Assembly: GCA_017544805.1 (NCBI GenBank)
Contig: JAFYDK010000089.1
Coordinates: forward strand, 62,001 to 126,000
Length of the DNA: 64,000 nt
Origin: Bacteroidales bacterium
GTDB taxonomy: Bacteria; Bacteroidota; Bacteroidia; Bacteroidales; UBA3824
Direction: 5' to 3'
Below are positions 53,801-61,579 of the stretch, piece after piece. Each line of letters starts with the position of its first letter. Position 1 is the first letter of the stretch. The position numbers and the translations under genes were made by a program. The notes below the pieces were generated by a model. It did not search any database. It had not been told where the DNA came from and saw nothing but the letters and a program-made list of their open reading frames with translations.

Positions 53801-54036
53801 CCGATAAAAGTAAAATTTAAAATGCTTTTGTCGGTGACGGAAATAGAAAAATTACCGTCGATGTCAGAAATAGTACCGTTTGTAGTACCTTTTTCAATAA
53901 TGCTGACTCCTGGCAGTGGTGAACCTGCCATATCCGTAACCGAACCAGATACGGATACTTTTTGCGCCGCGGCTATAATCGGCACATAAAGAAAGAGTAG
54001 CATGAACACAATTTTGACAAATTGTTGCTTTTTCAT
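50848..54036 (-). CDS. SusC/RagA-family TonB-dependent transporter of the xylan locus
   Basis: 1062 residues. Signal peptide 1-24 (A-A-A-Q), CarboxypepD-regulatory-like domain (about 27-110, V-S-G-S-V-T-D-M-A-G-S), TonB box-like E-E-V-V-V-V-G-Y-G-T, plug domain with A-S-A-T-A-I-Y-G-A-R-A-S-N-G-V, 22-strand barrel ending V-N-V-Q-F. It is about 50 residues longer than the SusC at 10-13 kb. First gene of the xylan operon. Its regulatory region carries three TGTAACA-type boxes and a -7 element. Confidence 0.96.
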   Translation of the reverse strand: MKKQQFVKIVFMLLFLYVPIIAAAQKVSVSGSVTDMAGSPLPGVSIIEKGTTNGTISDIDGNFSISVTDKSILNFTFIGYITNEIPVSGNMIDVKVVMEEDTKALEEVVVVGYGTMKRSDLTGSVVSVDEKAIGRSVPTSVDQVLQGRAAGVQISANSGTPGASTSIRIRGTNSLNATNQPIFVIDGVVVDPAGADASDPTSSNNPLASINPSDIVSMDVLKDASATAIYGARASNGVIMITTKRGKSGEATITYDGYVGWQQMAQKLDMMNLQQYATIHNARAEAGVRSGSNQFINVSALGEGTDWQEALFDNSAFMQSHNLSVTGGNEKNTYAMGAGYMNQDGIAVGSGFRRLTLRGNMDSQVKKWVKNSLSFSLTDSKQEVGSDNSIILSTIRSQPSSPVSNADGSYGAADNSDGQGRYMPPNPIALANLNENYNKKLNFRINEALDFNIWNGITFKTELSADYNTNKFYLYKPDYYFSDYLNRDEREGTWTNTTTSYWSWRNILNYSVTLQEKHRLNAMLGQEMSHSHWESQASNASGFTSNSVHDPSAGDRAASTGTGSQNNTSLFSYFGRLFYSFDEKYMLTFTLRRDGSSKFYEDNRWGWFPSAALAWKVTGEEFIKSFAESIKMNNMKIRLGWGSTGNQNVSDWQYISLLASKSTPWGTGVLSSNTANPELKWETTNSVNAGLDLNFFNNRIEFIFDYYYKKTKDLLLEIALPAMLGTEGNGAASKPWANIGSMENKGVEFTLNTINIDKKGFQWRTSVVFSHNKNKIVELDSESGMVPGQFSFGSGTWTITKSVVGAPVGQFYGYKVIGRFDKAEDFYYRDAEGNIKQVAIPKGAAIGEKGVFIGDYIFEDINEDGVIDDQDQTVIGDPNPDFTFGFGNTFSYKGFDLTIYFNGSYGNDVFNLNNYYLKNVRENGNLLTDANNYARLEVIDPNLPSNDYRNVRVVNTDSKYPLLTSSAVNDNNRQSDRYVEDGSYIRLQNIALGYTLKKEWVKKVKLENVRVYANLQNVYTWTKYSSYDPEVGCMYGNALLNGLDYGRYPSPRIVTFGVNVQF

Positions 54037-54191
54037 AATAACTCTTAATGATTTTGATTAAACAATTTTTTTTAGTAATTATAATAAGTGTAAAAAAGTA
54101 AGTCTTAAATCGTATAAAATTATGCCGCAAGTTATTAACAATTTTTTAATATAGGCAATGAAAAGTTAATTTTTTATATTAGAAAATGTAA

Positions 54192-54199
54192 CAAAATTA
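54192..54199 (-). promoter_or_regulatory. Candidate -7 box (TAATTTTG) of the xylan locus
   Basis: Minus-strand TAATTTTG fits TAnnTTTG, giving a leader of about 150 bases. The 16-bp inverted repeat at 54201-54240 covers the -33 region, and no good TTTG is found at 19-20 bases. Confidence 0.5.
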
Positions 54200-54200
54200 T

Positions 54201-54240
54201 ACAAAAATGTAACATTTTTGGGGCAATGTTACATTTTTGT
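54201..54240. promoter_or_regulatory. Inverted repeat with ATGTAACA boxes in front of the xylan susC
   Basis: Perfect 16-bp arms (54201-54216, ACAAAAATGTAACATT, and 54225-54240) with an 8-base spacer. A third copy of AAAATGTAACA lies at 54183-54193 in direct orientation. It abuts the candidate -7 box, where a regulator would act, and starts four bases after the rarA stop, so it could also work as a weak terminator. Confidence 0.6.
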
Positions 54241-54243
54241 AGT

Positions 54244-55518
54244 TTATTCAGTTTTATATTTGTTTTCCCAAAGTCTTTTTATCGTATCTTTTGCTTTTTG
54301 TTCGGCGGGATTTTCTTGCGGAATGTAGAAGGTGGTTCCCGAAATTTCTTCCGGTAAAAATTCCTGTTTTACGAAATTTCCTTCGTAATCGTGGGCGTAT
54401 TTGTATTCTTTTGCATAACCGAGTTGTTCCATAAGTTTGGTCGGTGCGTTTCTTAAATGTAACGGAATTGCTAAGTCGCCGGTTTTTTGAGCGAAATCCA
54501 TTGCCGCATTAATTGCCATATAAGCCGAATTGGATTTGGGCGAATTAGCCATGTAAATTACACATTCTGCCAACATAATCCTTGATTCGGGGTAGCCGAC
54601 TGTATTAACGGCTTGAAAACAAGCGTTTGCCAAAAGCATTGCGTTAGGGTTTGCGAGTCCGATGTCTTCAGAGGCCGAAATTACAAGACGCCGTGCAATG
54701 AATTTCAAATCTTCGCCGCCGTTCAACATTCTTGCTAAATAATAAATTGCAGCATTGGCATCGCTTCCGCGTATGGATTTGATGAAAGCAGAGATTATGT
54801 CATAATGCATTTCGCCTTTTTTGTCGTAAATCGAGGTGTTTTTTTGAAGACGTTTTGAAACTATTTCATCGTTTATAACAATTTCATCGCTTGTTTCGGC
54901 ATTGATAACGGTTTCCAAAACGTTCAAAAATTTTCTGGCATCGCCGCCGCTTTGACGGAAAAGTGCCGTTGTCTCTTCGATTTTAATGTTTTTTTCTTTC
55001 AAGACAACATCTTGGGTTAAAGCTCTGTTAAGAAGTTCTTCCAAATCGGCTTTTTCCAAGGGTTTTAGAACGTAAACCTCGCATCTTGAAAGTAAAGGAG
55101 AATTTACTTCAAAGGACGGATTTTCCGTTGTTGCACCGATTAACGTTATTATTCCTTGTTCCACGGCACCAAGTAGTGAGTCTTGTTGCGACTTGTTGAA
55201 ACGGTGAATTTCGTCAATAAAAAGTATAGGCGAGGGATTGCTGAAAAGAGTTTGGCGTTTTGCACTATCCAAGACCTCACGCACTTCTTTTACACCGCTT
55301 GAAATCGCACTAAGGGAAAACATTTGACGGGAAGAGGATTTTGCTATAATTTTAGCTAATGTGGTTTTTCCCACGCCGGGAGGTCCCCAAAGAATTATGC
55401 TTTGAATCCTGCCCGTTTCAATCATGTTTCTAATAATTGCACCTTTTCCGACAAGGTGTTTTTGTCCGATGTATTCGTCTAAATTTTTTGGTCTTAATCT
55501 TTCTGCAAGCGGTTGCAT
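54244..55518 (-). CDS. rarA: Replication-associated recombination protein A (MgsA/RarA AAA+ ATPase)
   Basis: 424 residues from ATG 55518; a longer frame from 55659 reads through the upstream gene's terminator and was rejected. The family opening R-L-R-P-K-N-L-D-E-Y-I-G-Q, Walker A G45-P-P-G-V-G-K-T52, Walker B I-L-F-I-D-E-I-H-R-F-N-K, sensor G-A-T-T-E-N-P and the C-terminal MgsA domain (A-Y-M-A-I-N-A-A, P-L-H-L-R-N-A-P-T-K) are all present. Acts at stalled replication forks. Length is normal. Confidence 0.96.
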   Translation of the reverse strand: MQPLAERLRPKNLDEYIGQKHLVGKGAIIRNMIETGRIQSIILWGPPGVGKTTLAKIIAKSSSRQMFSLSAISSGVKEVREVLDSAKRQTLFSNPSPILFIDEIHRFNKSQQDSLLGAVEQGIITLIGATTENPSFEVNSPLLSRCEVYVLKPLEKADLEELLNRALTQDVVLKEKNIKIEETTALFRQSGGDARKFLNVLETVINAETSDEIVINDEIVSKRLQKNTSIYDKKGEMHYDIISAFIKSIRGSDANAAIYYLARMLNGGEDLKFIARRLVISASEDIGLANPNAMLLANACFQAVNTVGYPESRIMLAECVIYMANSPKSNSAYMAINAAMDFAQKTGDLAIPLHLRNAPTKLMEQLGYAKEYKYAHDYEGNFVKQEFLPEEISGTTFYIPQENPAEQKAKDTIKRLWENKYKTE

Positions 55519-55550
55519 AAAAAATCTTTTTTTTTGAAAATAAAAAAAAC

Positions 55551-55584
55551 GTAACGGCTCAAAAAGAAAAATCCGAGCCGTTAC
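55551..55584 (-). terminator. Terminator between the methyltransferase and rarA genes
   Basis: GTAACGGCTC/GAGCCGTTAC 10-bp stem (55551-55560 with 55575-55584), 14-base loop, and T-rich bases after it on the minus strand. It lies after the methyltransferase stop, inside the longer rarA frame, which supports the shorter rarA start. Confidence 0.88.
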
Positions 55585-55643
55585 TTTTTTTTTTAATTTT
55601 ATGATGATAATATTTTTTTTAAAAGATGTTAAGGGAAAAAAAA

Positions 55644-56870
55644 TTACGACCTGTCGCATTGAGCGTTAAGTATTCTCCAACTTTGATCGACAGGGTTTTC
55701 AATCAGTTTTTCCAAATAATGGTATTTGATACCGAATTTATTTTTTATGGCATCAATTTGTTTTTGGATTTTAGCTTTGTTTTCCTCTGATGGCATCTCG
55801 CCTTTTTCAGCAGTTATAATTATATTTTTTGAAGTATAATCATATTCGATAAATTCAAAAACTTTGGTTTTATAACCGAATTTGTTGAGGATAAGAGCAC
55901 GCAAGGCGTCGGTTATCAATTCTGCCTGACGCTCCAAAAGTATACCGTATTTCATAGCCGGTTCGAGTACGTTGTTTTCGGTGATTTTCATCTGCGAGCG
56001 TATTTGACGGTGGCAACACGGAGCGGCTACGATTACCTTTGCATTGGCTTTGATACCAAGATAAAGTGCATCGTCGGTAGCTGTATCGCAGGCATGAAGC
56101 GCAATCAAAAGGTCAAGGTCTTCGGCTTTGAAATCGTTGATATTGCTTTTTATGAATTTTAATCCGCCGAAAAGTGCTTTTTGAGCGGTGTTGTTGCAAA
56201 ATTTAACGAGATTTTCCTGAGTTTCAACACATTGCATATCAACATCAAGTTCTCTTGTGTTGGAAAGATAATCGTATGTGGCAAATGTCAGATAACCTTT
56301 TCCTGATGCCAAATCAACGGCTTTTACGGGTTTGGAATCCTTGAAATTATCCGTTAAAGAATCTATGATTTCAACAAATTTTTCAACTTGTTTGTATTTT
56401 GCGCTCATGCTCGGAATTATCTCGCCTTTTTGGTCGGTAATGCCGAGGGATTTTAGATATACGTTGTTTTTGGTTTCCAAAAGACGTTTTTTAACGTTGT
56501 CGTGGCTACCATCGGCGGCTTGGGCAAACGTCGGTTTTTGTTTGTAAAGTTTTGGAATTCTTTTGTTGTTGAATTTCAGTTCAATGTCTTCTTTCGTCGT
56601 GTAAAGGATTATATCTAAAAAATTGTTGCCTATCATCGACTGAAGCTGTTTTGTAGCCTCTTCCACGCTGAAATTTTTCGTTACGTCGTTCCGGTCGTAT
56701 TTGTAAACGAATTGCAAAGAGGGTTGGTCTTGCAATTTTACGTACTTGACGATAATCTTGTTCATTTCCTGATTCTCAAGTACTCTTTTTGACAGGATAA
56801 GTTTTACAAAAATGCCTTTGTAAACCGAAGAACTTACTTTGTCGGTAAATTCTTTTATAACTTTGTCCAT
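55644..56870 (-). CDS. Class I SAM-dependent methyltransferase (Methyltransf_32-like)
   Basis: 408 residues. The N-terminal about 175 residues form a separate domain. Then the methyltransferase: glycine-rich motif I A-V-D-L-A-S-G-K-G-Y-L-T-F, motif II-like A-L-H-A-C-D-T-A-T-D-D-A-L and the A-P-C-C-H-R-Q motif typical of the GSTCD/C-terminal methyltransferase_32 family. The substrate is not shown; relatives are annotated as tRNA or small-molecule methyltransferases without proof. It precedes rarA and has its own terminator. Confidence 0.82.
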   Translation of the reverse strand: MDKVIKEFTDKVSSSVYKGIFVKLILSKRVLENQEMNKIIVKYVKLQDQPSLQFVYKYDRNDVTKNFSVEEATKQLQSMIGNNFLDIILYTTKEDIELKFNNKRIPKLYKQKPTFAQAADGSHDNVKKRLLETKNNVYLKSLGITDQKGEIIPSMSAKYKQVEKFVEIIDSLTDNFKDSKPVKAVDLASGKGYLTFATYDYLSNTRELDVDMQCVETQENLVKFCNNTAQKALFGGLKFIKSNINDFKAEDLDLLIALHACDTATDDALYLGIKANAKVIVAAPCCHRQIRSQMKITENNVLEPAMKYGILLERQAELITDALRALILNKFGYKTKVFEFIEYDYTSKNIIITAEKGEMPSEENKAKIQKQIDAIKNKFGIKYHYLEKLIENPVDQSWRILNAQCDRS

Positions 56871-56957
56871 GATGTTTTTTATAATATTAATTAAATTTGG
56901 TTAAAATAAAAAATTATCTTTATTTGACTGCAAAAAATCACACCGTAAAGATTTTAC

Positions 56958-57701
56958 TTAAATGATTTTTGAAGTTTCAAATTCCGCTCTAAAAACGCAT
57001 TTTCCCTCAACCGTCATTTCCGTTTGAAAAATTTCGGGTTCCGGGTTTTGTATATTGATTTCAATTTGCTGATTATAAAGCACTTCTTTTATAAAATTAA
57101 CGTCGGCTTTCTTGATTTTATTGTTTTTGAAAAAATCCAGATCAAACATATCAAGTGTCATCTCCAAATATTTCATGCTGTAAAGATGAGTGTTGATGTC
57201 AATGAAAGAATACGTTATTTTTCTTGTTGCGCTCATTTTGGGGTTTTGAATCGAAAATCTCAAATGTTTGTATTTTTCGATTTCCTTTTCATTGTTTTCT
57301 ATCAAATCAAAAACACCGGGAAAAACTTCGTTTAAGAAAACGGGTCTTCGTGTTAATGTGTTGATAATGAGCCATTCAGAAGATACCTCTGCTATTTTTT
57401 CGTTATTGGGACCGGTTACGATAAAATCTCTTTTGCAGGCGATTTTGCTGCAATCGGAGATTTTTGTGGTAACCAAAACCTCTTGATTGACCCTCGGCAT
57501 ATCAAAAAATTCAAAATGAAGTCCCGACATTACCCAAGTCAAACCTTGCTCGGCTAAAGTTTGCATCGAAATTCCTAATTCTATCGCATGCAAACCCGCT
57601 GTATCCAAAATATAGTTGCCTAATTTTGGTATTGAAAGTTTTCCGGTATAATCCGAATCGTTGTAATTTATTCTGTATTTATTGTTAAAAACTTTTACCA
57701 T
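56958..57701 (-). CDS. Acyl-ACP thioesterase (double hotdog)
   Basis: 247 residues from ATG 57701. The longer frame starts with TTG at 57719, and a -7 box TAAATTTG (minus, 57722-57729) right upstream argues for the ATG. Two hotdog folds: the first with Y-N-D-S-D-Y-T-G near residue 13 and the second with D-I-N-T-H-L-Y-S-M-K-Y-L-E, the N-x-H motif of plant-type FatA/FatB enzymes. Releases free fatty acids from acyl-ACP. It stands alone, divergent to the SiaA-like gene. Confidence 0.88.
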   Translation of the reverse strand: MVKVFNNKYRINYNDSDYTGKLSIPKLGNYILDTAGLHAIELGISMQTLAEQGLTWVMSGLHFEFFDMPRVNQEVLVTTKISDCSKIACKRDFIVTGPNNEKIAEVSSEWLIINTLTRRPVFLNEVFPGVFDLIENNEKEIEKYKHLRFSIQNPKMSATRKITYSFIDINTHLYSMKYLEMTLDMFDLDFFKNNKIKKADVNFIKEVLYNQQIEINIQNPEPEIFQTEMTVEGKCVFRAEFETSKII

Positions 57702-57853
57702 TTCAAGTTTTTTTTCCAACCCAAATTTAATTATTTTTTCTTTATCGAAAAGTTATTTTTTGTGAAAAAAAAATTATTTGCATTTCAAAATTCTGAATTT
57801 CAAGTTATTAAACGTCAAAAAAAAAATTTTTTTATAATATATTTTACATTTGT

Positions 57854-57885
57854 TTTGTTTCGGACTGAAATTTGTTGTAATTTTG
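57854..57885 (+). promoter_or_regulatory. Promoter of the SiaA-like gene (TTTG-N20-TAATTTTG)
   Basis: TTTG at 57854-57857 and TAATTTTG at 57878-57885 with exactly 20 bases between. It falls inside the longer frame from 57762, so translation begins at the ATG at 57924. Confidence 0.85.
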
Positions 57886-57923
57886 GAAGTTGGTTTTTAA
57901 CAAAAAACTATTCTAACAATTAT

Positions 57924-59708
57924 ATGTACGGCAAGGGCACTATATTAATATTATTGTTGATGTTTTTTATGGTTTTTCCGAATTGGGGTTATGCTAAGGG
58001 TGATCCGGAATTGGAAAAATTGGAAAGTCTTTTGAAGGCAGCCTCTACAGATAATGAGAGGGTAAAAATTGGGATTGACATTTCAAATTATTGTTTGAAA
58101 TTAAACAATCCTAAATATGAAACATACGCAAATAATGCCATTAAATTGTCGAAGAAATTGCGTCTGGATGAGCAAACGGCTGCTCTTTATTCTATTATTG
58201 GTGTTTATAATTACAAAAACAATAATTATAAAAAAGCCGTTTCCGCTTTTGAAAGCGAATATTCGTTGTGGAAAAAACATCAAAAGGCAAAACCGAGGGC
58301 TACGGCTTGTTATTATTTGGGTTTTTGTTATGAAAAATTAGGCAACAGCCGTAAGGCCAAAAAGTATTACGATGAGGGTTTGTCACTTGCTCAAAAACTT
58401 GGCAATAAGGATCTTACCGAAAGTCTGACACGTTCGTTGTCTGATGTTTCGGCAAAGCAAAAAAATTACAAAGAGGCATACGATTATCTTAACAGATATT
58501 TGAGAGCCGAAAATAAAAGATTTCAACAGGAATTTGCACTTTTGCAGGATTTTTCCGAGCAGCAGTCAAAACTTATTGACGAAAAGGATTCAACTATTGA
58601 AGTCGTTGAAAATCAGAAAGAAATCCTTAAATCCGAAAAGGAAAAACTTGACTCGATTGCTGCTGCTCAAAGAGTGGAAATTCAGCTGACCACTATGAGA
58701 AACATGGTTCTTGCAAAAGAAAAAACTGTGGTGGAATTGCAAAATAAAATTCTTATAGGCAGCGTTGTAAGTGTAGGTGTGTTTTTGATTCTTTTTTTAA
58801 TGCTTTATTTCAAGAAAAAGAAATACAACAAGGCTTTGCTTGAGAAAAACACTGAAATTGAAAACAAAAACAAGGAAATTAACCGTCAGAACGAAGAAAT
58901 TAAGGCTAAAAATCTCGAAATTAGCAAGAGTTACGAGGTTATTAACCTTAAAAACAAAGATATAACAGATAGTTTGACATACGCCGGCAAGATTCAGAAA
59001 GCACTTTTGAGGGATTTTGCTAATTATTCCGGCTTGATTAACGATTACTTTATTTTTTATGCGCCCAAGGATATTGTCTCCGGAGATTTTTATTGGGCGC
59101 ATAGGGTAGGGGACAAATTCGTTTTTACAGTCGGCGACTGTACGGGACATTCCGTTCCGGGAGCTTTTATGAGTATGTTGGGTATCGCGCTTTTAAATCA
59201 AATTGTGGCTCAGCAACAAGAGGTTGTAGCTTCAAAAATTTTGGAGCAGATGCGTAGTTCGGTGAAAACTTATTTGGGTCAGACGGGTCTTAACGAAGAG
59301 CCGAAAGACGGTATGGATATGTCGCTTTGTGTTTGGGACATGAAAACGGGTCAGGGTAATTATTCTGGAGCTTACAATCCGCTTTGGCAGGTGCGTAAAA
59401 ACGAAATTTTTACTTTTAGTGCCATAAAATGTCCCGTAGGTATACATGCGAGGGAACTGCCTTTTGAGGATTATTTTTTCAAAATCGAGAAAGGCGACAG
59501 ATATTATATGTTTTCTGACGGATATTCCGATCAGTTCGGAGAAAATTCGCAGGAAAAATTCAAAATGTCGCGTTTCAAAAAGTTGATTTTGGAGACATCA
59601 AATCTTTCGATGCAGGAACAAGGCGATCGTATTGCACGAAATTATTATGGTTGGAAAGGCAATTTTATACAAATTGACGATGTTTGTGTCTTGGGAATCG
59701 AGATATAA
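57924..59708 (+). CDS. SiaA-like TPR membrane protein with SpoIIE/PP2C phosphatase domain
   Basis: 594 residues from ATG 57924, chosen because the promoter ends at 57885. Hydrophobic signal or anchor 6-24, TPR-like helices about 45-190, coiled coil about 200-275, transmembrane helix 277-297, coiled coil 300-345, PP2C/SpoIIE domain about 372-594 with G-D-C-T-G-H-S-V-P-G-A-F-M-S-M-L-G (404-420) and Asp-rich metal sites. Together with the next two genes it matches the SiaA (phosphatase) slot of the SiaABC module: it would dephosphorylate the SiaC-like protein. Unlike Pseudomonas SiaA (HAMP-type sensor), the input here is TPR-based. Confidence 0.9.
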   Translation: MYGKGTILILLLMFFMVFPNWGYAKGDPELEKLESLLKAASTDNERVKIGIDISNYCLKLNNPKYETYANNAIKLSKKLRLDEQTAALYSIIGVYNYKNNNYKKAVSAFESEYSLWKKHQKAKPRATACYYLGFCYEKLGNSRKAKKYYDEGLSLAQKLGNKDLTESLTRSLSDVSAKQKNYKEAYDYLNRYLRAENKRFQQEFALLQDFSEQQSKLIDEKDSTIEVVENQKEILKSEKEKLDSIAAAQRVEIQLTTMRNMVLAKEKTVVELQNKILIGSVVSVGVFLILFLMLYFKKKKYNKALLEKNTEIENKNKEINRQNEEIKAKNLEISKSYEVINLKNKDITDSLTYAGKIQKALLRDFANYSGLINDYFIFYAPKDIVSGDFYWAHRVGDKFVFTVGDCTGHSVPGAFMSMLGIALLNQIVAQQQEVVASKILEQMRSSVKTYLGQTGLNEEPKDGMDMSLCVWDMKTGQGNYSGAYNPLWQVRKNEIFTFSAIKCPVGIHARELPFEDYFFKIEKGDRYYMFSDGYSDQFGENSQEKFKMSRFKKLILETSNLSMQEQGDRIARNYYGWKGNFIQIDDVCVLGIEI

Positions 59709-59771
59709 AACGGTCAAAATCAGATTGCTGCAATAATTTTCAGTTTTTTTCAAAAAAAAATTGAAAACTTG

Positions 59772-59803
59772 TTGTGATTACCGAAAAATATATTTTATAT
59801 TTG
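59772..59803 (+). promoter_or_regulatory. Candidate promoter of the SiaB-like gene (TTG-N21-TATATTTG)
   Basis: TTG at 59772-59774 and TATATTTG at 59796-59803. The spacing of 21 bases is one longer than ideal. The transcript would start about 20 bases before the ATG at 59832, so siaB-siaC can be read apart from the phosphatase gene. Confidence 0.6.
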
Positions 59804-59831
59804 CAAAGGCAAAAACAACTCTTAAATTACT

Positions 59832-60401
59832 ATGGATTTTTTGGGAAGACACGAGTGTATGTTGCGTTTATCGACTGATATTCAAGACATACGAGGGAAA
59901 AACATAATGCTGTACAAAGGAGCTTTTGGTGTAGTGCCTTTCTCTATGATTGAGACCTATTGCGACCAATTAATTGAGCAGGGGGCTTTAGTCAGAAAAA
60001 AGGTGAGGTTTGTTTTTGTGGAATTAGCACAGAACATCAATCGTTACTCCGTGGATAGAGACAATGACGAAGGTGTAGGTTTCATTTCGATATGTCAATC
60101 GAATGACGGCTATGCTATCGTTAGTGGCAATATGACTTCTGGGCAAAATCATAAGCGGTTGATGGATAGGCTTGTGACCATAGCTTCGTTGAACAACGAC
60201 AAAGAGGAGTTGCACTTGTACAAACGCAGGCTGATGAAAGAAGGTGTTGCTTTTTCGGAGAATGCCAACATCGGTTTGGTTCAGAGTGCTATTGTGGCTT
60301 GTTCGAGGTTTTATTATGAGTCAGTCAAAACGGATGGGGATAAATATTTCATTACCCTGAAAATAGAGATTAAAGTTCCTGAATTAGGAAATTTATACTA
60401 A
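59832..60401 (+). CDS. SiaB-family protein kinase (DUF6272)
   Basis: 189 residues, one domain. It starts with M-D-F-L-G-R-H-E and contains F-V-E-L-A-Q-N-I-N-R-Y-S (about 62-73), the histidine-kinase-like N box of SiaB proteins, followed by V-S-G-N-M-T-S. In Pseudomonas SiaB phosphorylates SiaC on a Thr; here it should do the same to the next gene's product. It is followed by the SiaC-like gene after 32 bases. Identification rests on motif and gene order. Confidence 0.85.
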   Translation: MDFLGRHECMLRLSTDIQDIRGKNIMLYKGAFGVVPFSMIETYCDQLIEQGALVRKKVRFVFVELAQNINRYSVDRDNDEGVGFISICQSNDGYAIVSGNMTSGQNHKRLMDRLVTIASLNNDKEELHLYKRRLMKEGVAFSENANIGLVQSAIVACSRFYYESVKTDGDKYFITLKIEIKVPELGNLY

Positions 60402-60433
60402 CTTTTTTTTAACAAAGGTTTTTAATAAAAATT

Positions 60434-60814
60434 ATGGATAATATACATATACCGGGTTCGCATGACGGATATTTCGTACCGACTGTTGATTTTAATTATC
60501 AAAACGGTGTTTGCGAAATTTCAGGTGAGTCTTTTTTGGAGGAAACTAATGTTTTCTATGCCCCGTTGATTTCATGGATTAGGGAGTATACGAAGACGGG
60601 TTTGCCTTTGGTTTTCAATTGTAAACTTACGTATTTTAATACGAGTTCAACGAAGAGTCTTTTGGATATTTTTAAGATTTTGAAGAAATACGAAACCGAA
60701 GGCGGTCAGGTTACGGTAAATTGGTATTATGATAACGAAGACCTTGATTTGGAAGAGGCTATTCAAGATTATATTACCGATACAGGCTTGAAAATCAATA
60801 TGATAAACTTTTAA
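60434..60814 (+). CDS. SiaC-family regulatory phosphoprotein (DUF1987)
   Basis: 126 residues. Motif Y-F-N-T-S-S-T-K-S-L-L at 68-76, where SiaC carries its phosphorylated Thr (T70 here, or a neighbouring Ser/Thr). N-terminal I-P-G-S-H-D-G-Y-F-V-P-T-V-D-F and a C-terminal acidic helix fit DUF1987. In Pseudomonas unphosphorylated SiaC binds and activates the diguanylate cyclase SiaD. No GGDEF protein is encoded nearby, so the effector in this organism is unknown. Confidence 0.9.
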   Translation: MDNIHIPGSHDGYFVPTVDFNYQNGVCEISGESFLEETNVFYAPLISWIREYTKTGLPLVFNCKLTYFNTSSTKSLLDIFKILKKYETEGGQVTVNWYYDNEDLDLEEAIQDYITDTGLKINMINF

Positions 60815-60919
60815 AAAAAGTTTATAACATATTTTCAAGATAAAGATTTTTTGGATTTTCCTGTTTATAAGTCTTTTATTAATAAGGGATGACTATAACG
60901 GGAAAATCTTTTTGTGTCT

Positions 60920-61579
60920 TTAATAATGCTTATATGACTTGTCTACGATTCTAAAAGATGCTCCTACCGTTAATAGAAGGCATCTGTTTCGAATATTGAT
61001 TCCTTTTTCCTTGGAAATATTTCTTAGTCCGTGTTCGTATGTTAATGAAACATTGACTTTTACGTTATCTCTGCCGGTTTCGATGCCGAATCCTAAGAGA
61101 TTGCCGTAATCGAATTTTTTGTATTTATAATCGCCCGTTTGATTGGCAGCAACGGCAAAATAATTTCCTATGCAGACGTACATTATTTCTAACGGCGGGA
61201 TATAAAATCTTAAACTCGGGCGGAAACCTCCGTAATATATTGATGTTTCAATTTTTTCGTGTGTGTGTTTAAGGCGATATTTTTCGCCTTTTCCTGCATA
61301 ATAAATTTCGCCGAAAATTTTGAAAGTGTTTATTGTCGGGGGTAGTAGAGCAAAGGGCAAATCATAACCGTAGGCGACACCGGCGACCGTTCCGAGTTGA
61401 ACTTCAGAGAGTTTTTTGCCGTTTTCACCGTTATTGAAAGCGGAGTTTATTGCTCCTCCGAAATTAAATTCCAAATATCTGTCTTGTGCAAAACTTTTTG
61501 CCAAAAACAGCGTATTAAAAAGAGAAGCAATAAAAACCGTTTTAAAAAAAGTTATCCTAAAAAATTTGCTTTTGAGCAT
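60920..61579 (-). CDS. Outer-membrane beta-barrel protein
   Basis: 219 residues. Signal peptide about 1-32 (K-S-F-A-Q) followed by alternating amphipathic strands rich in Tyr/Phe/Gly (E-F-N-F-G-G-A-I-N-S, G-F-R-P-S-L-R-F-Y) typical of the small 8-stranded barrels of Bacteroidota. The last strand (L-L-L-T-V-G-A-S-F-R-I-V) is followed by a short polar tail. Role unknown. Its ATG lies 28 bases inside the end of folP, so it is probably translated by coupling. Confidence 0.78.
   Translation of the reverse strand: MLKSKFFRITFFKTVFIASLFNTLFLAKSFAQDRYLEFNFGGAINSAFNNGENGKKLSEVQLGTVAGVAYGYDLPFALLPPTINTFKIFGEIYYAGKGEKYRLKHTHEKIETSIYYGGFRPSLRFYIPPLEIMYVCIGNYFAVAANQTGDYKYKKFDYGNLLGFGIETGRDNVKVNVSLTYEHGLRNISKEKGINIRNRCLLLTVGASFRIVDKSYKHY

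Noticed and set aside
54201-54240. Treating the inverted repeat simply as the rarA terminator
   Set aside because: It lacks a proper U run on the minus strand and is accompanied by a third direct box, so a regulatory reading was preferred, though the terminator reading is not excluded.
57762-57923. N-terminal extension of the SiaA-like protein
   Set aside because: A perfect promoter (57854-57885) lies inside this extension, so it cannot be part of the main transcript.
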